From assembly GCA_945949035.1 (NCBI GenBank), contig CAMFDH010000081.1, positions 1 to 6,265 on the forward strand: DNA of 6,265 bases. Direction: 5' to 3'. Below the pieces are notes generated by a model. It searched no databases. It saw only the letters and a program-made list of their open reading frames with translations, and was not told the origin of the DNA. The DNA is from an uncultured Actinomyces sp. GTDB taxonomy: Bacteria; Actinomycetota; Actinomycetes; Actinomycetales; Actinomycetaceae. Both the position numbers and the translations under genes were made by a program. This document shows, in pieces, positions 1 through 4,206 of this stretch (positions are counted from its first letter, which is position 1; each line of letters opens with the position of its first letter).

Positions 1-51
1 CTGGTTCCGGTGCACGTCGGGGATGACCCCACAGTGTGGCGCAAGGCGTAA
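1..51 (+). CDS. 3' end of a rightward gene, product unknown
   Basis: Frame 1 is open from the window edge and ends at a TAA at 49-51, giving the C-terminal residues LVPVHVGDDPTVWRKA. The stop lies four bases before a perfect inverted repeat, as expected for the last gene of a converging transcription unit. It is the only plausible gene on the + strand: everything to its right is coded on the other strand, so this is a convergent boundary between two gene blocks. Sixteen codons are too few to name a family, and a chance open frame of this length is possible. The adjoining terminator is the main support. Confidence 0.4.
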   Translation: MVPVHVGDDPTVWRKA

Positions 52-55
52 AAGG

Positions 56-104
56 AACGAGGAGACAGGCCCCGGGGGTGGGGGGTAGGGCCTGTCTCCT
101 CGTT
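56..104. terminator. Strong (possibly bidirectional) terminator at convergent boundary
   Basis: A perfect 17-bp inverted repeat (arms 56-72 and 88-104, AACGAGGAGACAGGCCC and its complement) encloses a 15-base G-rich loop on the + strand. In the leftward direction the stem is followed by CCTTTTACG, a short U tract, so it best fits a rho-independent terminator for the leftward array. In the rightward direction it follows a stop codon at 51 but has no T run after it; the stem alone may still stop transcription from the left. The U tract overlaps the stop codon of the + strand gene. Confidence 0.8.
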
Positions 105-169
105 GGATTCCTACGCGAACTCACTGTCCCAGGATGACTACCCCAGGTCAATGAAGACGCGCTTTCCGG

Positions 170-295
170 TCAGGCTCGGGTGACGCTCTTGATGTCCAGG
201 GCGTGCCAGTCGGATGCAAGATCTTCCCACGCTTCCTCGCTGAAACCGTGGTCGATCCCATGCAGGATCTCCTTTGGAGTCTTTCGCATGCCCAT
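170..295 (-). CDS. Small acidic protein, unknown function (41 aa)
   Basis: Starts MGMRKTPKEILHGIDHG and ends with SVTRA at a TGA. The start is chosen because GGAAAGGAG sits seven bases before the ATG at 293-295, one of the best ribosome sites in the window; a second ATG two codons in is possible. The sequence predicts a largely helical, acidic protein with three Trp/His-rich turns and no membrane segment. It is the last gene of the leftward array: the terminator at 56-104 lies 65 bases beyond its stop. A hairpin leader precedes it (302-350). After the stop, the frame one base back reads on as SLTGKRVFIDLG, an amber codon, then SSWDSEFA, so the gene may have lost its original C-terminus by a frameshift. 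Family not recognised. Confidence 0.72.
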   Translation of the reverse strand: MGMRKTPKEILHGIDHGFSEEAWEDLASDWHALDIKSVTRA

Positions 296-301
296 ATGTT
301 T

Positions 302-350
302 CTCCTTTCCAGGGGGTAGAGCTAAGATCCCCCTCGGAGGGGGCTCTTAG
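302..350 (-). promoter_or_regulatory. Hairpin plus CCTGGAAAGGAG leader before the 41-aa gene
   Basis: A 13-bp inverted repeat with one mismatch (arms 322-334 and 338-350, CTAAGA then a C run, 3-base loop) is followed in the leftward direction by CTCTACCC and then CCTGGAAAGGAG (302-313), which contains the ribosome site for the gene starting at 295. The hairpin lacks a proper U tract, so it could be a weak terminator for the gene ending at 395 or a leader element. The order hairpin, then CYGGAAA(A)RGA, then ATG recurs at three other genes in this window, which favours a leader role. Confidence 0.5.
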
Positions 351-394
351 TCATGATATCGGGATTGTTGATCTCCGCGTGTTGGTAGTCCGGC

Positions 395-607
395 CTACAG
401 GTCAACCCTTTCGGGAAGTTCCATGATGTGACCGCACGAGAAGTCCACCACATGGCGGGACGGGGACAAGATCACCGGCCCCGTTGTCGAACACACTTCA
501 CAGGCGAAGTGCTCGCCCTTGGCGTACCTACGGGTCCATGATCGACACTCTTCCTGCGGGAGGCGCCACTGTCCGCGATCCCACTCAACATCTCCGTACC
601 ACGTCAT
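395..607 (-). CDS. Small zinc-ribbon-like protein (70 aa), function unknown
   Basis: Begins MTWYGDVEWDRGQW and ends ELPERVDL. An in-frame ATG eleven codons upstream exists, but only the ATG at 605-607 has a good ribosome site (GGAAGGAG, seven bases away), so the shorter form is chosen. A Cys pair C36-x2-C39 and a later C58-x-H60 could together hold one zinc ion, as in small zinc-ribbon or treble-clef folds; C21 and H52 are further possible ligands. The first third is rich in Trp and charged residues. It lies 33 bases beyond the stop of the small membrane protein gene and belongs to the same leftward unit. Zinc binding is an inference from spacing; the cellular role is unknown. Confidence 0.75.
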   Translation of the reverse strand: MTWYGDVEWDRGQWRLPQEECRSWTRRYAKGEHFACEVCSTTGPVILSPSRHVVDFSCGHIMELPERVDL

Positions 608-640
608 ATCCTGCTCCTTCCCGCTGACACCCTGGCACAA

Positions 641-814
641 CTACGCCTCGACGTCAGGGGCAATGAGGGAAGACATGCCCTTCCGGCCTCCTTCTGCCCA
701 GTCGATCTTCCGATAAGAGGCCACCAGGGACACGAATACCGAGAGAAGCCCCAGGTAGCACAGGAAGGCGACGAAGAGAGTCACGCCGACCCAGGCCAGG
801 AGGGCCCCCGTCAC
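641..814 (-). CDS. Small single-pass membrane protein (57 aa)
   Basis: The GTG start at 812-814 overlaps the TGA stop of the preceding gene as GTGA, and a GAGGAG five bases upstream (inside that gene) serves as ribosome site, so the two are translationally coupled. Residues 3 to about 33 are almost wholly hydrophobic (TGALLAWVGVTLFVAFLCYL and on to SLVASY), then a basic and polar tail RKIDWAEGGRKG begins. This predicts one long transmembrane helix with the C-terminal ~24 residues in the cytoplasm by the positive-inside rule. It could be a holin-like or superinfection-related membrane protein, but no lysis gene is nearby and one helix is not diagnostic. Family not recognised. Confidence 0.72.
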   Translation of the reverse strand: MTGALLAWVGVTLFVAFLCYLGLLSVFVSLVASYRKIDWAEGGRKGMSSLIAPDVEA

Positions 815-930
815 CGGTACTCCTCGTAGTCGAACTCGTCAGCGAAGCCGCCCCACCACAGCCGGTCCTGATCCTCATGCAGGTCCGAGAGGTCATCTTC
901 AAGGTCTTCAATGGCGGGGGGATGGCTCAT
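811..930 (-). CDS. Very acidic small protein (39 aa)
   Basis: Reads MSHPPAIEDLEDDLSDLHED, then QDRLWWGGF, ending DEFDYEEYR. About a third of the residues are Asp or Glu, with a Trp pair in the middle. The start has GGAGAAGCGGA just upstream. Its first 23 bases overlap the end of the preceding gene in another frame, and its stop overlaps the next start (GTGA). This chain of overlaps and ribosome sites is the main support for such a short gene. Highly acidic short phage proteins can mimic DNA or bind host regulators, but nothing here proves that. Family not recognised. Confidence 0.65.
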   Translation of the reverse strand: MSHPPAIEDLEDDLSDLHEDQDRLWWGGFADEFDYEEYR

Positions 931-1252
931 TCCGCTTCTCCACTTCAGTGCCGGACGCCCACGCAGGGATGCACCCCTCAAACCTTCCGTCGTGTCGATA
1001 GGTTACGCGACCAAGTCGGTCCCACCGGGCACTGGTGAACACCTGAACCATGTCCTGATTCGGGTATGGCTCACGGACAATCACGTCCACCTGGACCGCA
1101 CAGTGCATCTGGATCAAAGCTTCCAAGCTCTCGCGGGCCGTCTTCTCATCCTCACGATGGACTGCGGTTCGAAGGCGGCGTCGTGGATCGGACGGCCAGA
1201 AATACCGAACGGTGTACCCGACGATGGGCCAAACAGGAGTCCTCGACGACAT
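908..1252 (-). CDS. Hypothetical protein (114 aa), basic
   Basis: Begins MSSRTPVWPIVGYTVRYFWP and ends EVEKRNEPSPRH. An upstream in-frame start would add 22 residues but would run back into the terminator at 1307-1340; the ATG at 1250-1252 has GAAGGGGGCG six bases before it and is preferred. The middle (about residues 34-80) looks like a mixed alpha/beta fold, with an amphipathic helix around KTARESLEALIQMH followed by strands AVQVDVIVREP and DMVQVFTSARWDRLGRVTYR. It is the first gene after the terminator at 1307-1340, with a possible promoter at 1273-1301, so it probably heads the last leftward unit. No family recognised. Confidence 0.75.
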   Translation of the reverse strand: MSSRTPVWPIVGYTVRYFWPSDPRRRLRTAVHREDEKTARESLEALIQMHCAVQVDVIVREPYPNQDMVQVFTSARWDRLGRVTYRHDGRFEGCIPAWASGTEVEKRNEPSPRH

Positions 1253-1272
1253 TGACGCCCCCTTCAGTGATA

Positions 1273-1301
1273 AACGTACGGGTGCGACAATTCTGCACCA
1301 A
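1273..1301 (-). promoter_or_regulatory. Possible sigma-70-type promoter
   Basis: Leftward TTGGTG (1296-1301), exactly 17 bases, then TACGTT (1273-1278), matching the TTG / TAnnnT pattern of actinobacterial vegetative promoters. It sits directly after a strong terminator and 20 bases before the ATG at 1252, where a new transcript would need to start. The -35 box matches the consensus in only its first half, so this rests mostly on position. Confidence 0.35.
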
Positions 1302-1306
1302 GTAAA

Positions 1307-1340
1307 ACGGCCCGTCACCTGCGTGCAGGTGACGGGCCGT
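1307..1340 (-). terminator. Rho-independent terminator after the 163-aa gene
   Basis: A perfect 15-bp stem (arms 1307-1321 and 1326-1340, ACGGCCCGTCACCTG and complement) with a 4-base loop is followed leftward by TTTTACTTGG. It begins 20 bases past the stop of the gene ending at 1361, and is the most typical terminator in the window. Confidence 0.88.
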
Positions 1341-1360
1341 ACCGAAGCGGCGGCAGAGAA

Positions 1361-1852
1361 CTACTCGTCGTCGGTCTTGAATCCTTCGGCGTCGAAAGGA
1401 TCGTCCGGGGCCGACTCCTTGCTCTCCTCTTCCTTCTTCTTGGCGAGGCGGGACCCGGCCCCATTGATGATCCTCATCCACTCCTCCCCGACCTCCTCGA
1501 TGTGGGAGCGGTTCCCGATGAGGAGCTGAGGGACCCGAGGCTTGGCCTCTCCATCGCCCTCAGCCTCGCCCGCCTCCTGCGGGGCCCACTGCCAGATCGC
1601 GTAGTACTGATCACTGGGCCACGCCGGTCGGCCTCCTCGGTTGAGGATGTACATCGCCTTCTTGACCGACTTGACGGCCTGCTCTTCGGTCTCACGCGGG
1701 TAGGAGTTGTCGACCACCCGCATGTCCGGGTACTCCCGAAGGAACGCCTTCTGCTGTGCCATCACGTTGTCCTGGCTGGGCTTCTTTTTTGCCCGACGAC
1801 GGGCAGGAGCCGGAGGTACGGCTGCCGGAATGGCCTTCATGGGACGCGCCAC
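1361..1852 (-). CDS. Hypothetical protein with basic N-terminus and acidic tail (163 aa)
   Basis: A GTG start at 1850-1852 has GGAGAGG eleven bases upstream; an in-frame ATG four codons later is possible but poorly placed. Residues 1-30 are rich in Ala, Pro, Arg and Lys (PAPARRRAKKKPSQD), probably disordered and able to touch nucleic acid. Residues about 31-125 look folded, with a helix over EEQAVKSVKKAMYILN, an aromatic stretch SDQYYAIWQWAP, and RVPQLLIGNRSHIEEVGEEW. The last 25 residues are charged and include DDPFDAEGF, which recalls the acidic Asp-Asp-Pro-Phe tails of single-stranded DNA-binding proteins but is not at the extreme end. A DNA-associated role is an inference. It ends a transcription unit at the terminator 1307-1340. 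Confidence 0.82.
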   Translation of the reverse strand: MARPMKAIPAAVPPAPARRRAKKKPSQDNVMAQQKAFLREYPDMRVVDNSYPRETEEQAVKSVKKAMYILNRGGRPAWPSDQYYAIWQWAPQEAGEAEGDGEAKPRVPQLLIGNRSHIEEVGEEWMRIINGAGSRLAKKKEEESKESAPDDPFDAEGFKTDDE

Positions 1853-1937
1853 TGAAATCTTTTCCTCTCCTGGGGAGCGGCTTGGGCATGTTCAGATGTC
1901 GTTGGTCGACGATCCTAACATCCGGGCCCAAGGTCTC

Positions 1938-2177
1938 TTATGTGGCGCGCGTCTTGTGCGGCAACCCCAGGTAGGAGATGACGCCAGAAGCGCCGCACGA
2001 GAGCGTCCCCATCGTCAGCGAATGAACGTCACTGTATCCGAAGCTGGACATCACCGAGTGGACGACGATCGCCGAGGTAATGCAGACGGAGCCGACGACG
2101 AGGGATGCCGAAGCCACCTTTTCGTGGCAGGAAATGGCATAGGCCATGGCCCGCAGTCGAGAACCCGCAGATCTCAT
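1938..2177 (-). CDS. Small two-helix membrane protein (79 aa)
   Basis: Begins MRSAGSRLRAMAYAISCHEK. The ATG at 2175-2177 is chosen because GGGGAG lies four bases before it; a longer form would run into the tRNA-like element. A short basic N-terminus is followed by two hydrophobic segments, about residues 21-43 (VASASLVVGSVCITSAIVVH) and 54-72 (LTMGTLSCGASGVISYLGL), joined by a polar turn FGYSDVHS, and a short basic end HKTRAT. Two helices with short loops fit a holin-like or other small phage membrane protein, but there is no endolysin gene in the window to support lysis. Family not recognised. Confidence 0.72.
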   Translation of the reverse strand: MRSAGSRLRAMAYAISCHEKVASASLVVGSVCITSAIVVHSVMSSFGYSDVHSLTMGTLSCGASGVISYLGLPHKTRAT

Positions 2178-2204
2178 GAAACTCCCCAATGTATGTACCG
2201 ATAG

Positions 2205-2261
2205 TGCCCAGGGGCGGAATCGAACCGCTCCTGACCACCAGCCCAAGGGTCTGGTCCGGGC
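2205..2261 (-). tRNA. tRNA-like element, D-arm absent or degenerate, anticodon not assignable
   Basis: The leftward strand contains a canonical T arm: loop TTCGATT closed by GCGG/CCGC (a fifth pair would be A-C). It is followed by CCTGGGC plus discriminator A, a typical 3' acceptor strand without encoded CCA. Immediately after the stop codon of the preceding gene, GCCCGG can pair with the acceptor strand (one G-T), enclosing only 57 bases. The internal hairpin ACCAG/CTGGT has a 9-base loop containing TTGGG, with no T in the usual place before an anticodon. Alternatively the 5' acceptor could be GCCCAG at 2290-2295 inside the preceding gene, giving 91 bases with a long extra arm, but no good D stem then forms. 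It may be a decayed tRNA, a D-arm-less structure, or a tRNA 3' half such as an attachment core. Confidence 0.35.
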
Positions 2262-2567
2262 CTACAGCTCGTCTTCCCATGATCCGCTACTGGGCCGCTC
2301 GATCACGGCCTCCGCGTCGTACTTCCAGTGATAGACACACTCACGCACCGGTTCACGGGAAGAAACGAACGGACTCCTCGTCTCGACCACCTCAGACGAC
2401 AGGATCTTCCATCGCTTGCCGTCCCTGTCCCGGAAGAAGGTGCCCGGAGGCTGGAAGTCGAGATCCGGCTTCCGGTCCCCCCTGGCAGGCGCCACCGTGA
2501 TCCAGGCACGGTCGTAGTTACGGCCGAACTTGTCGAATGGATACGGTGTGATGTCAATCGTGGTCAT
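2262..2567 (-). CDS. Hypothetical protein (101 aa)
   Basis: Begins MTTIDITPYPFDKFGRNYDR and ends with the acidic tail SSGSWEDEL. The ribosome site GGAGAG lies inside the end of the preceding gene, whose stop is five bases upstream, so the two are translated in tandem. The sequence suggests a mostly beta fold: RAWITVAP, then a loop rich in Asp and Pro, GTFFRDRDGKRWKILSSEVV, and RECVYHWKYDAEAVIE, resembling a small beta barrel with a WKI/hydroxyl-rich hairpin. One Cys only, no membrane segment. Its TAG stop directly abuts the tRNA-like element. No family recognised. Confidence 0.78.
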   Translation of the reverse strand: MTTIDITPYPFDKFGRNYDRAWITVAPARGDRKPDLDFQPPGTFFRDRDGKRWKILSSEVVETRSPFVSSREPVRECVYHWKYDAEAVIERPSSGSWEDEL

Positions 2568-2572
2568 GCCTG

Positions 2573-2824
2573 TCACTCTCCTTCTGCTACGAGATCTCGG
2601 TAGTCCGGGTGCTCTAGACCTGGCGTACCTTCCTGTCCGCAGTACCGGCAGACGTGCGTCCGGCTCGGGTCGAAGATGTCCTGCTGCATGCCCCACGGCC
2701 ACGGACACAGCTTCCCGAGGCTGTTCAGGGGGCCGATGATATCCTTGTCCGTCCGCAGGTCGAGTCCGACGGCCTCGGCCGGTTCGATCAGCGTCCACTT
2801 CACCGGGGCCAGAAGAGGAATCAC
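2573..2824 (-). CDS. Small putative zinc-binding protein (83 aa)
   Basis: A GTG start at 2822-2824 overlaps the TGA of the preceding gene (GTGA) and has AGGAGG four bases upstream, a clear case of coupled translation. The N-terminal half (IPLLAPVKWTLIEPAEAVGL, DLRTDKDIIGPLN) is mixed. The second half holds C40 in LCPWPWG, then H57-V-C59-R-Y-C62-G, and H72. A CxxCG knuckle with an upstream Cys and nearby His suggests one zinc site, although the usual four-Cys set is incomplete. Such small zinc proteins are common in phage early regions and often act on host proteins or nucleic acids; the role here is unknown. Confidence 0.78.
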   Translation of the reverse strand: MIPLLAPVKWTLIEPAEAVGLDLRTDKDIIGPLNSLGKLCPWPWGMQQDIFDPSRTHVCRYCGQEGTPGLEHPDYRDLVAEGE

Positions 2825-3045
2825 GGGGCCTCCTGGGGGAAACTGGTCTGGCGCACGGCGAGCGTGGCCATGCCGGTGTAGTCACGCGGGGCGGGCATGC
2901 GCCAGTCTCCGACCGGTTCCCCTTCGGCCTTGTCCGAGGCGAAGACCAGAACGCTGATGTGCTCCCCATCCTTGTCGCGAGCGAACCAGGAGTGCGTCAT
3001 GCGCCCGTCGATGACCTGCTTGATGATGTTCTTCTTGCGCGCCAT
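2821..3045 (-). CDS. Small hypothetical protein (74 aa)
   Basis: Begins MARKKNIIKQVIDGRMTHSW and ends RQTSFPQEAP. The ribosome site (AGCGAGA) is weaker than those of its neighbours. A basic N-terminus is followed by alternating strand-like segments, MTHSWFARDKDGEHISVLVF and DYTGMATLAVRQTSF, fitting a small beta-rich domain. It is the first gene after the palindrome and possible promoter at 3073-3114, and leads a coupled set of three (this gene, 2573-2824 and 2262-2567). If the palindrome is an operator, this set is what it controls. No family recognised. Confidence 0.75.
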   Translation of the reverse strand: MARKKNIIKQVIDGRMTHSWFARDKDGEHISVLVFASDKAEGEPVGDWRMPAPRDYTGMATLAVRQTSFPQEAP

Positions 3046-3072
3046 GCTGATCTCGCTTTCGTCGGATTCTCT

Positions 3073-3114
3073 ATGGCCTAGGCCATGTTACAGAGGGGTG
3101 ATTCGCAGAGGCAA
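3073..3114 (-). promoter_or_regulatory. Possible promoter overlapped by a 14-bp palindromic operator
   Basis: Leftward TTGCCT (3109-3114), 18 bases, then TAACAT (3085-3090) gives a sigma-70-like pair. The last two bases of the -10 box (3085-3086) begin a perfect 14-bp palindrome, ATGGCCTAGGCCAT (3073-3086), which would cover the transcription start. A dimeric repressor bound there would block RNA polymerase. The spacer also holds CCTCTG twice, 15 bases apart. The palindrome is read directly from the sequence; the promoter and operator roles are inferred from layout. A near copy with one mismatch occurs at 2134-2147. Confidence 0.45.
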
Positions 3115-3130
3115 TCCATCCTCAAACCCC

Positions 3131-3565
3131 TCAACGCGGAACGGCTGTGCAGGGAATACCTTCCGATTCCCACACCTCGATAATCTCCGGGCGATCATCC
3201 CAGGCATGGACCGGGTTGTACCTGTTCTTGATCCAGCGGAGGATGTCCCTCTTGACCAAGGAGTCCTTGCGGTAGTCCCCGTTGGGGCGCATGTACAGAC
3301 CGCTGGATGGCACCTCGTGCAGGGCAAGCCACATGGAAGTGACCTGCTGGTACCGGCGCATACGAGCCGTGACGATCAGAACTGCGTCCCCACGAGCGTG
3401 AACCTGCCGTGCCGCTTCCACCACGTGAAGATTGGGCGGGCAGCTCGCCGACCCCATGTGGAAGGCGTGGAAGTCCTTCTCCTCGCCCGACACGAAGTGC
3501 TCGATGGAGCTGACGTTGCACAAGGTGCCGTCCATGTCGAAGATGACGGCGTCCCTCTTTTGCAT
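3131..3565 (-). CDS. HAD-family polynucleotide 3'-phosphatase (T4 Pnkp phosphatase-domain type)
   Basis: A 144-aa single-domain protein. Motif I is IFDMDGTLC, with nucleophile D10 and acid/base D12; motif II is VTAR (T66, R68); the motif III lysine lies in RKDSLVKRDIL (probably K105); motif IV is AWDDRPEIIEVW (D123, D124). The stretch DYRKDSLVKRDIL plus DDRPEIIEVW follows, from memory, the C-terminal phosphatase domain of phage T4 polynucleotide kinase/phosphatase. That enzyme removes 3'-phosphate and 2',3'-cyclic phosphate from nucleic-acid ends, so the same cytoplasmic reaction is expected. There is no P-loop kinase domain: at about half the T4 protein's length this is a stand-alone phosphatase. 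GGAAGG, 12 bases upstream, lies in the end of the preceding gene (5-base gap), so the two are probably co-translated. A 5'-nucleotidase-like HAD role is the alternative. Confidence 0.88.
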   Translation of the reverse strand: MQKRDAVIFDMDGTLCNVSSIEHFVSGEEKDFHAFHMGSASCPPNLHVVEAARQVHARGDAVLIVTARMRRYQQVTSMWLALHEVPSSGLYMRPNGDYRKDSLVKRDILRWIKNRYNPVHAWDDRPEIIEVWESEGIPCTAVPR

Positions 3566-3570
3566 CTGGA

Positions 3571-3846
3571 TCAGTACCCTTCCGGAACGGTGAGTGGAGA
3601 ATCGAAGCGGCAGGACTCCCCGTCCGGGCAGGAGTCTTCGTCACGCACCTTGATCAGCAGTTCCAGGGTGTCCCTTCCAGCGGCGAAATCGAGGCCGCCC
3701 GAGGTGGTACGGACGACGATCCAGTCCGGGCCTGCCGCCTCGACCTTCGAGCAGTTGTAGTGGTCCCGGCCGAACGCCCCCCGAGCGAACTCATGGAACA
3801 CGTCTCCTACGGCCAACGGCCTGCCGACACTTCCGTTCCCGGTCAT
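3571..3846 (-). CDS. Hypothetical protein (91 aa), partner of the phosphatase gene
   Basis: Begins MTGNGSVGRPLAVGDVFHEF. Longer in-frame starts exist, but only the ATG at 3844-3846 has a ribosome site (AAAGAGG, five bases away) and lies downstream of the preceding stop. The pattern LAVGDVFHEFA, then VEAAGPDWIVVRTTSGGLDF, then DTLELLIKV looks like a small SH3-like beta barrel. A later C73-x5-C79 pair (SCPDGESC) might form a loop or bind metal. Its stop is five bases from the phosphatase start, the closest pairing in this part of the window, so a shared process is likely. No family recognised. Confidence 0.78.
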   Translation of the reverse strand: MTGNGSVGRPLAVGDVFHEFARGAFGRDHYNCSKVEAAGPDWIVVRTTSGGLDFAAGRDTLELLIKVRDEDSCPDGESCRFDSPLTVPEGY

Positions 3847-3899
3847 TAGATCCTCTTTCTGATTGCTCTTGTATCTGTCGGTAAGGACAGCGGTGGATG

Positions 3900-4067
3900 T
3901 CAGTAGCCGTAGTCGGGGCCGGTGTACGCCTCGGCTTCGGCGCGCAGGGTTTCGTGCCGGTGCGGGCAGCCGTGTGCGGCGGGCTCGTCGTCGGAAGCCC
4001 AGTACAGGCACCACCAGGACGTGCGGCGTTCAGCGAGCGCACGGAGCTTGCCGTCACGGTCATACAC
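3900..4067 (-). CDS. Small Cys/His protein with unclear start (55 aa or more)
   Basis: The frame ending at 3900 reads DRDGKLRALAERRTSWWCLYW, then SDDEPAAHGCPHRHETL and ends GPDYGY. The only ordinary start codon in frame is a GTG at 4065-4067 with a poor ribosome site. However, the residues before it (PRRPEWRY) also look coded, and the frame stays open back into the terminator at 4149-4185 with no ATG, GTG or TTG. An ATG at 4108-4110 is in the adjacent frame and stops after 16 codons; a single-base shift in the G5 run at 4089-4093 would join it to this protein. The HGCPHRH cluster plus an upstream Cys could bind zinc. A real gene seems likely, but its 5' end is unresolved (frameshift, unusual start or sequencing error). 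Confidence 0.55.
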   Translation of the reverse strand: MYDRDGKLRALAERRTSWWCLYWASDDEPAAHGCPHRHETLRAEAEAYTGPDYGY

Positions 4068-4148
4068 GTAGCGCCACTCGGGGCGCCTGGGGGTGGGCCG
4101 AGCGGCCCATGTTTTGTTAAGAAGTCTGGCGGGCGCTGGAGTAATGGG

Positions 4149-4185
4149 GAGCGCCCCGGACAGGCCGTCCGGCCCCGGGGCGCTC
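4149..4185 (-). terminator. GC-rich terminator-like hairpin
   Basis: An 11-bp perfect stem (arms 4149-4159 and 4175-4185, GAGCGCCCCGG and complement) encloses a 15-base loop that can itself pair as GGCC/GGCC. It starts 21 bases beyond the stop of the 166-aa gene. There is no U tract after it leftward (CCCATTACTCC), which is common among actinobacterial terminators but lowers certainty. Confidence 0.65.
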
Positions 4186-4206
4186 GCCACTGTTCGCCCT
4201 GGAACT

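Noticed and set aside
350..372. Short leader peptide MTKSPLRGGS over the 322-350 hairpin
   Set aside because: Ten codons with no convincing ribosome site and no runs of a regulatory amino acid; probably chance.
1853..1937. TAGGAT as a -10 box for the 163-aa gene
   Set aside because: No TTG-like -35 box lies 16 to 18 bases upstream, so a promoter cannot be supported.
1707..2204. 165-codon open frame on the + strand
   Set aside because: Mirror of the 1361-1852 and 1938-2177 genes; low-complexity Arg-rich content and no ribosome site.
2262..2969. Long leftward frame extending the 101-aa gene upstream to 235 codons
   Set aside because: The extra N-terminal part is Arg/Pro/Ser-rich and overlaps two well-supported genes; the ATG at 2567 has its own ribosome site.
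2897..3760. 287-codon open frame on the + strand
   Set aside because: It lies antisense to the clearly recognisable phosphatase gene and its neighbour. It has no ribosome site, and long antisense frames are expected in GC-rich DNA.
4108..4119. TAACAA as a -10 box for a leaderless ATG at 4110
   Set aside because: It lacks the conserved final T, has no -35 box at good spacing, and lies too close to the ATG.
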